From positions 1 to 59,272 of the forward strand of contig NZ_CAMPHV010000034.1 of the NCBI RefSeq assembly GCF_946886105.1: a stretch of DNA of 59,272 nt. Reading direction: 5' to 3'. Position 1 is the stretch's first letter. Every line of letters begins with the position of its first letter. Positions 59,073 to 59,272 of this stretch are shown here, piece after piece. Under the pieces are notes generated by a model. It had not been told where the DNA came from, did not search any database, and saw only the letters and a list, made by a program, of their open reading frames with translations. A program made the translations under genes and the position numbers. This DNA is from an uncultured Pseudomonas sp. Lineage in GTDB: Bacteria > Pseudomonadota > Gammaproteobacteria > Pseudomonadales > Pseudomonadaceae.

Positions 59073-59272
59073 AGAGTCGATCGGACAGTCGCTGCCGTGT
59101 TTCGTTCTGCGGGACGCGGGGGAGGAAAGTCCGGGCTCCATAGGGCGGAGTGCCAGGTAATGCCTGGGGGGCGTGAGCCTACGGAAAGTGCCACAGAAAA
59201 TAACCGCCTAAGCGCTTCGGTGCCGGTAAGGGTGAAAAGGTGCGGTAAGAGCGCACCGCACGGCTGGTAACA
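59073..59272 (+). ncRNA. rnpB: RNase P RNA (rnpB), 5' part, cut by the window end
   Basis: RNase P RNA is the catalytic subunit that removes tRNA 5' leaders. The 200 bases seen begin AGAGTCGATCGGACAGTCG, typical of gammaproteobacterial P1, and contain the conserved GGAGGAAAGTCCGGGCTCC block of CR-I. Later come the P3/P8-P10 region and GGTAAGAGCGCACCGC near the end. It is the A type. The 3' half, including CR-V and the closing P1 strand, lies outside the window. Confidence 0.95.

Overview
This is a chromosomal window from a gammaproteobacterium, almost certainly the genus Pseudomonas in the broad sense. From memory, the gene order matches P. aeruginosa PAO1 around PA4485 to PA4422 nearly gene for gene. 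Other genus-level signs are the short-form HisG, the fused CysNC, the AlgW protease, a long TrpS, high GC third positions and several families of short intergenic palindromes. The species cannot be fixed from sequence alone. No integrase, transposase, CRISPR array, tRNA or phage gene is visible.

Layout. Positions 1-4009 (minus) hold the start of a Ca/Na antiporter, a DPBB-only RlpA-like lipoprotein and gatCAB, the tRNA-dependent amidotransferase. Positions 4321-17592 (mostly plus) hold the shape and envelope block mreBCD-maf-rng-yhdP, a nitrilase-family amidase, tldD, a tiny membrane protein and pmbA, with darP on the minus strand. Positions 17745-24866 (minus) are one long cluster, kdsD-kdsC-lptC-lptA-lptB-rpoN-hpf-ptsN-rapZ-npr, joining Kdo synthesis, LPS transport, sigma-54 and the nitrogen PTS. 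Positions 25188-33162 (plus) hold mlaFEDCB-ibaG-murA followed by hisG-hisD-hisC.

Positions 33242-36050 (minus) are the clearest accessory insert: a TonB-dependent receptor and a DUF4198 periplasmic protein. They lie behind a near-perfect Zur-like operator, between hisC and algW, which are neighbours in PAO1. Positions 36139-45139 hold algW, a NIF3 protein, cysD-cysNC, zapG, an alpha/beta hydrolase, trpS and zapE. Positions 45161-49308 are catabolic or accessory: an AraC regulator with a DJ-1 domain, a divergent acyl-CoA dehydrogenase with a strong palindromic operator between them, endonuclease V, and an aldo/keto reductase whose stop codon interlocks with that of nfi. Positions 49557-54488 hold rplM-rpsI, the cytochrome bc1 operon petABC and sspAB. 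Positions 54586-59272 hold the minus-strand chain lpoA-yraN-gmhA/diaA-dolP, then rsmI and the 5' part of the RNase P RNA, cut by the window end.

Functionally the window is mostly envelope biogenesis (peptidoglycan, LPS, phospholipid transport, cell shape), plus histidine and sulfur assimilation, respiration and translation. The points most worth a second look are the Zur-like metal-uptake insert, the operator between the AraC regulator and acyl-CoA dehydrogenase genes, a probable ATT start in mreC, a palindromic repeat that now encodes part of a signal peptide, the SD-less ptsN start, and five families of palindromic repeats. I found no clearly new multi-gene system; the window is largely ordinary core genome.
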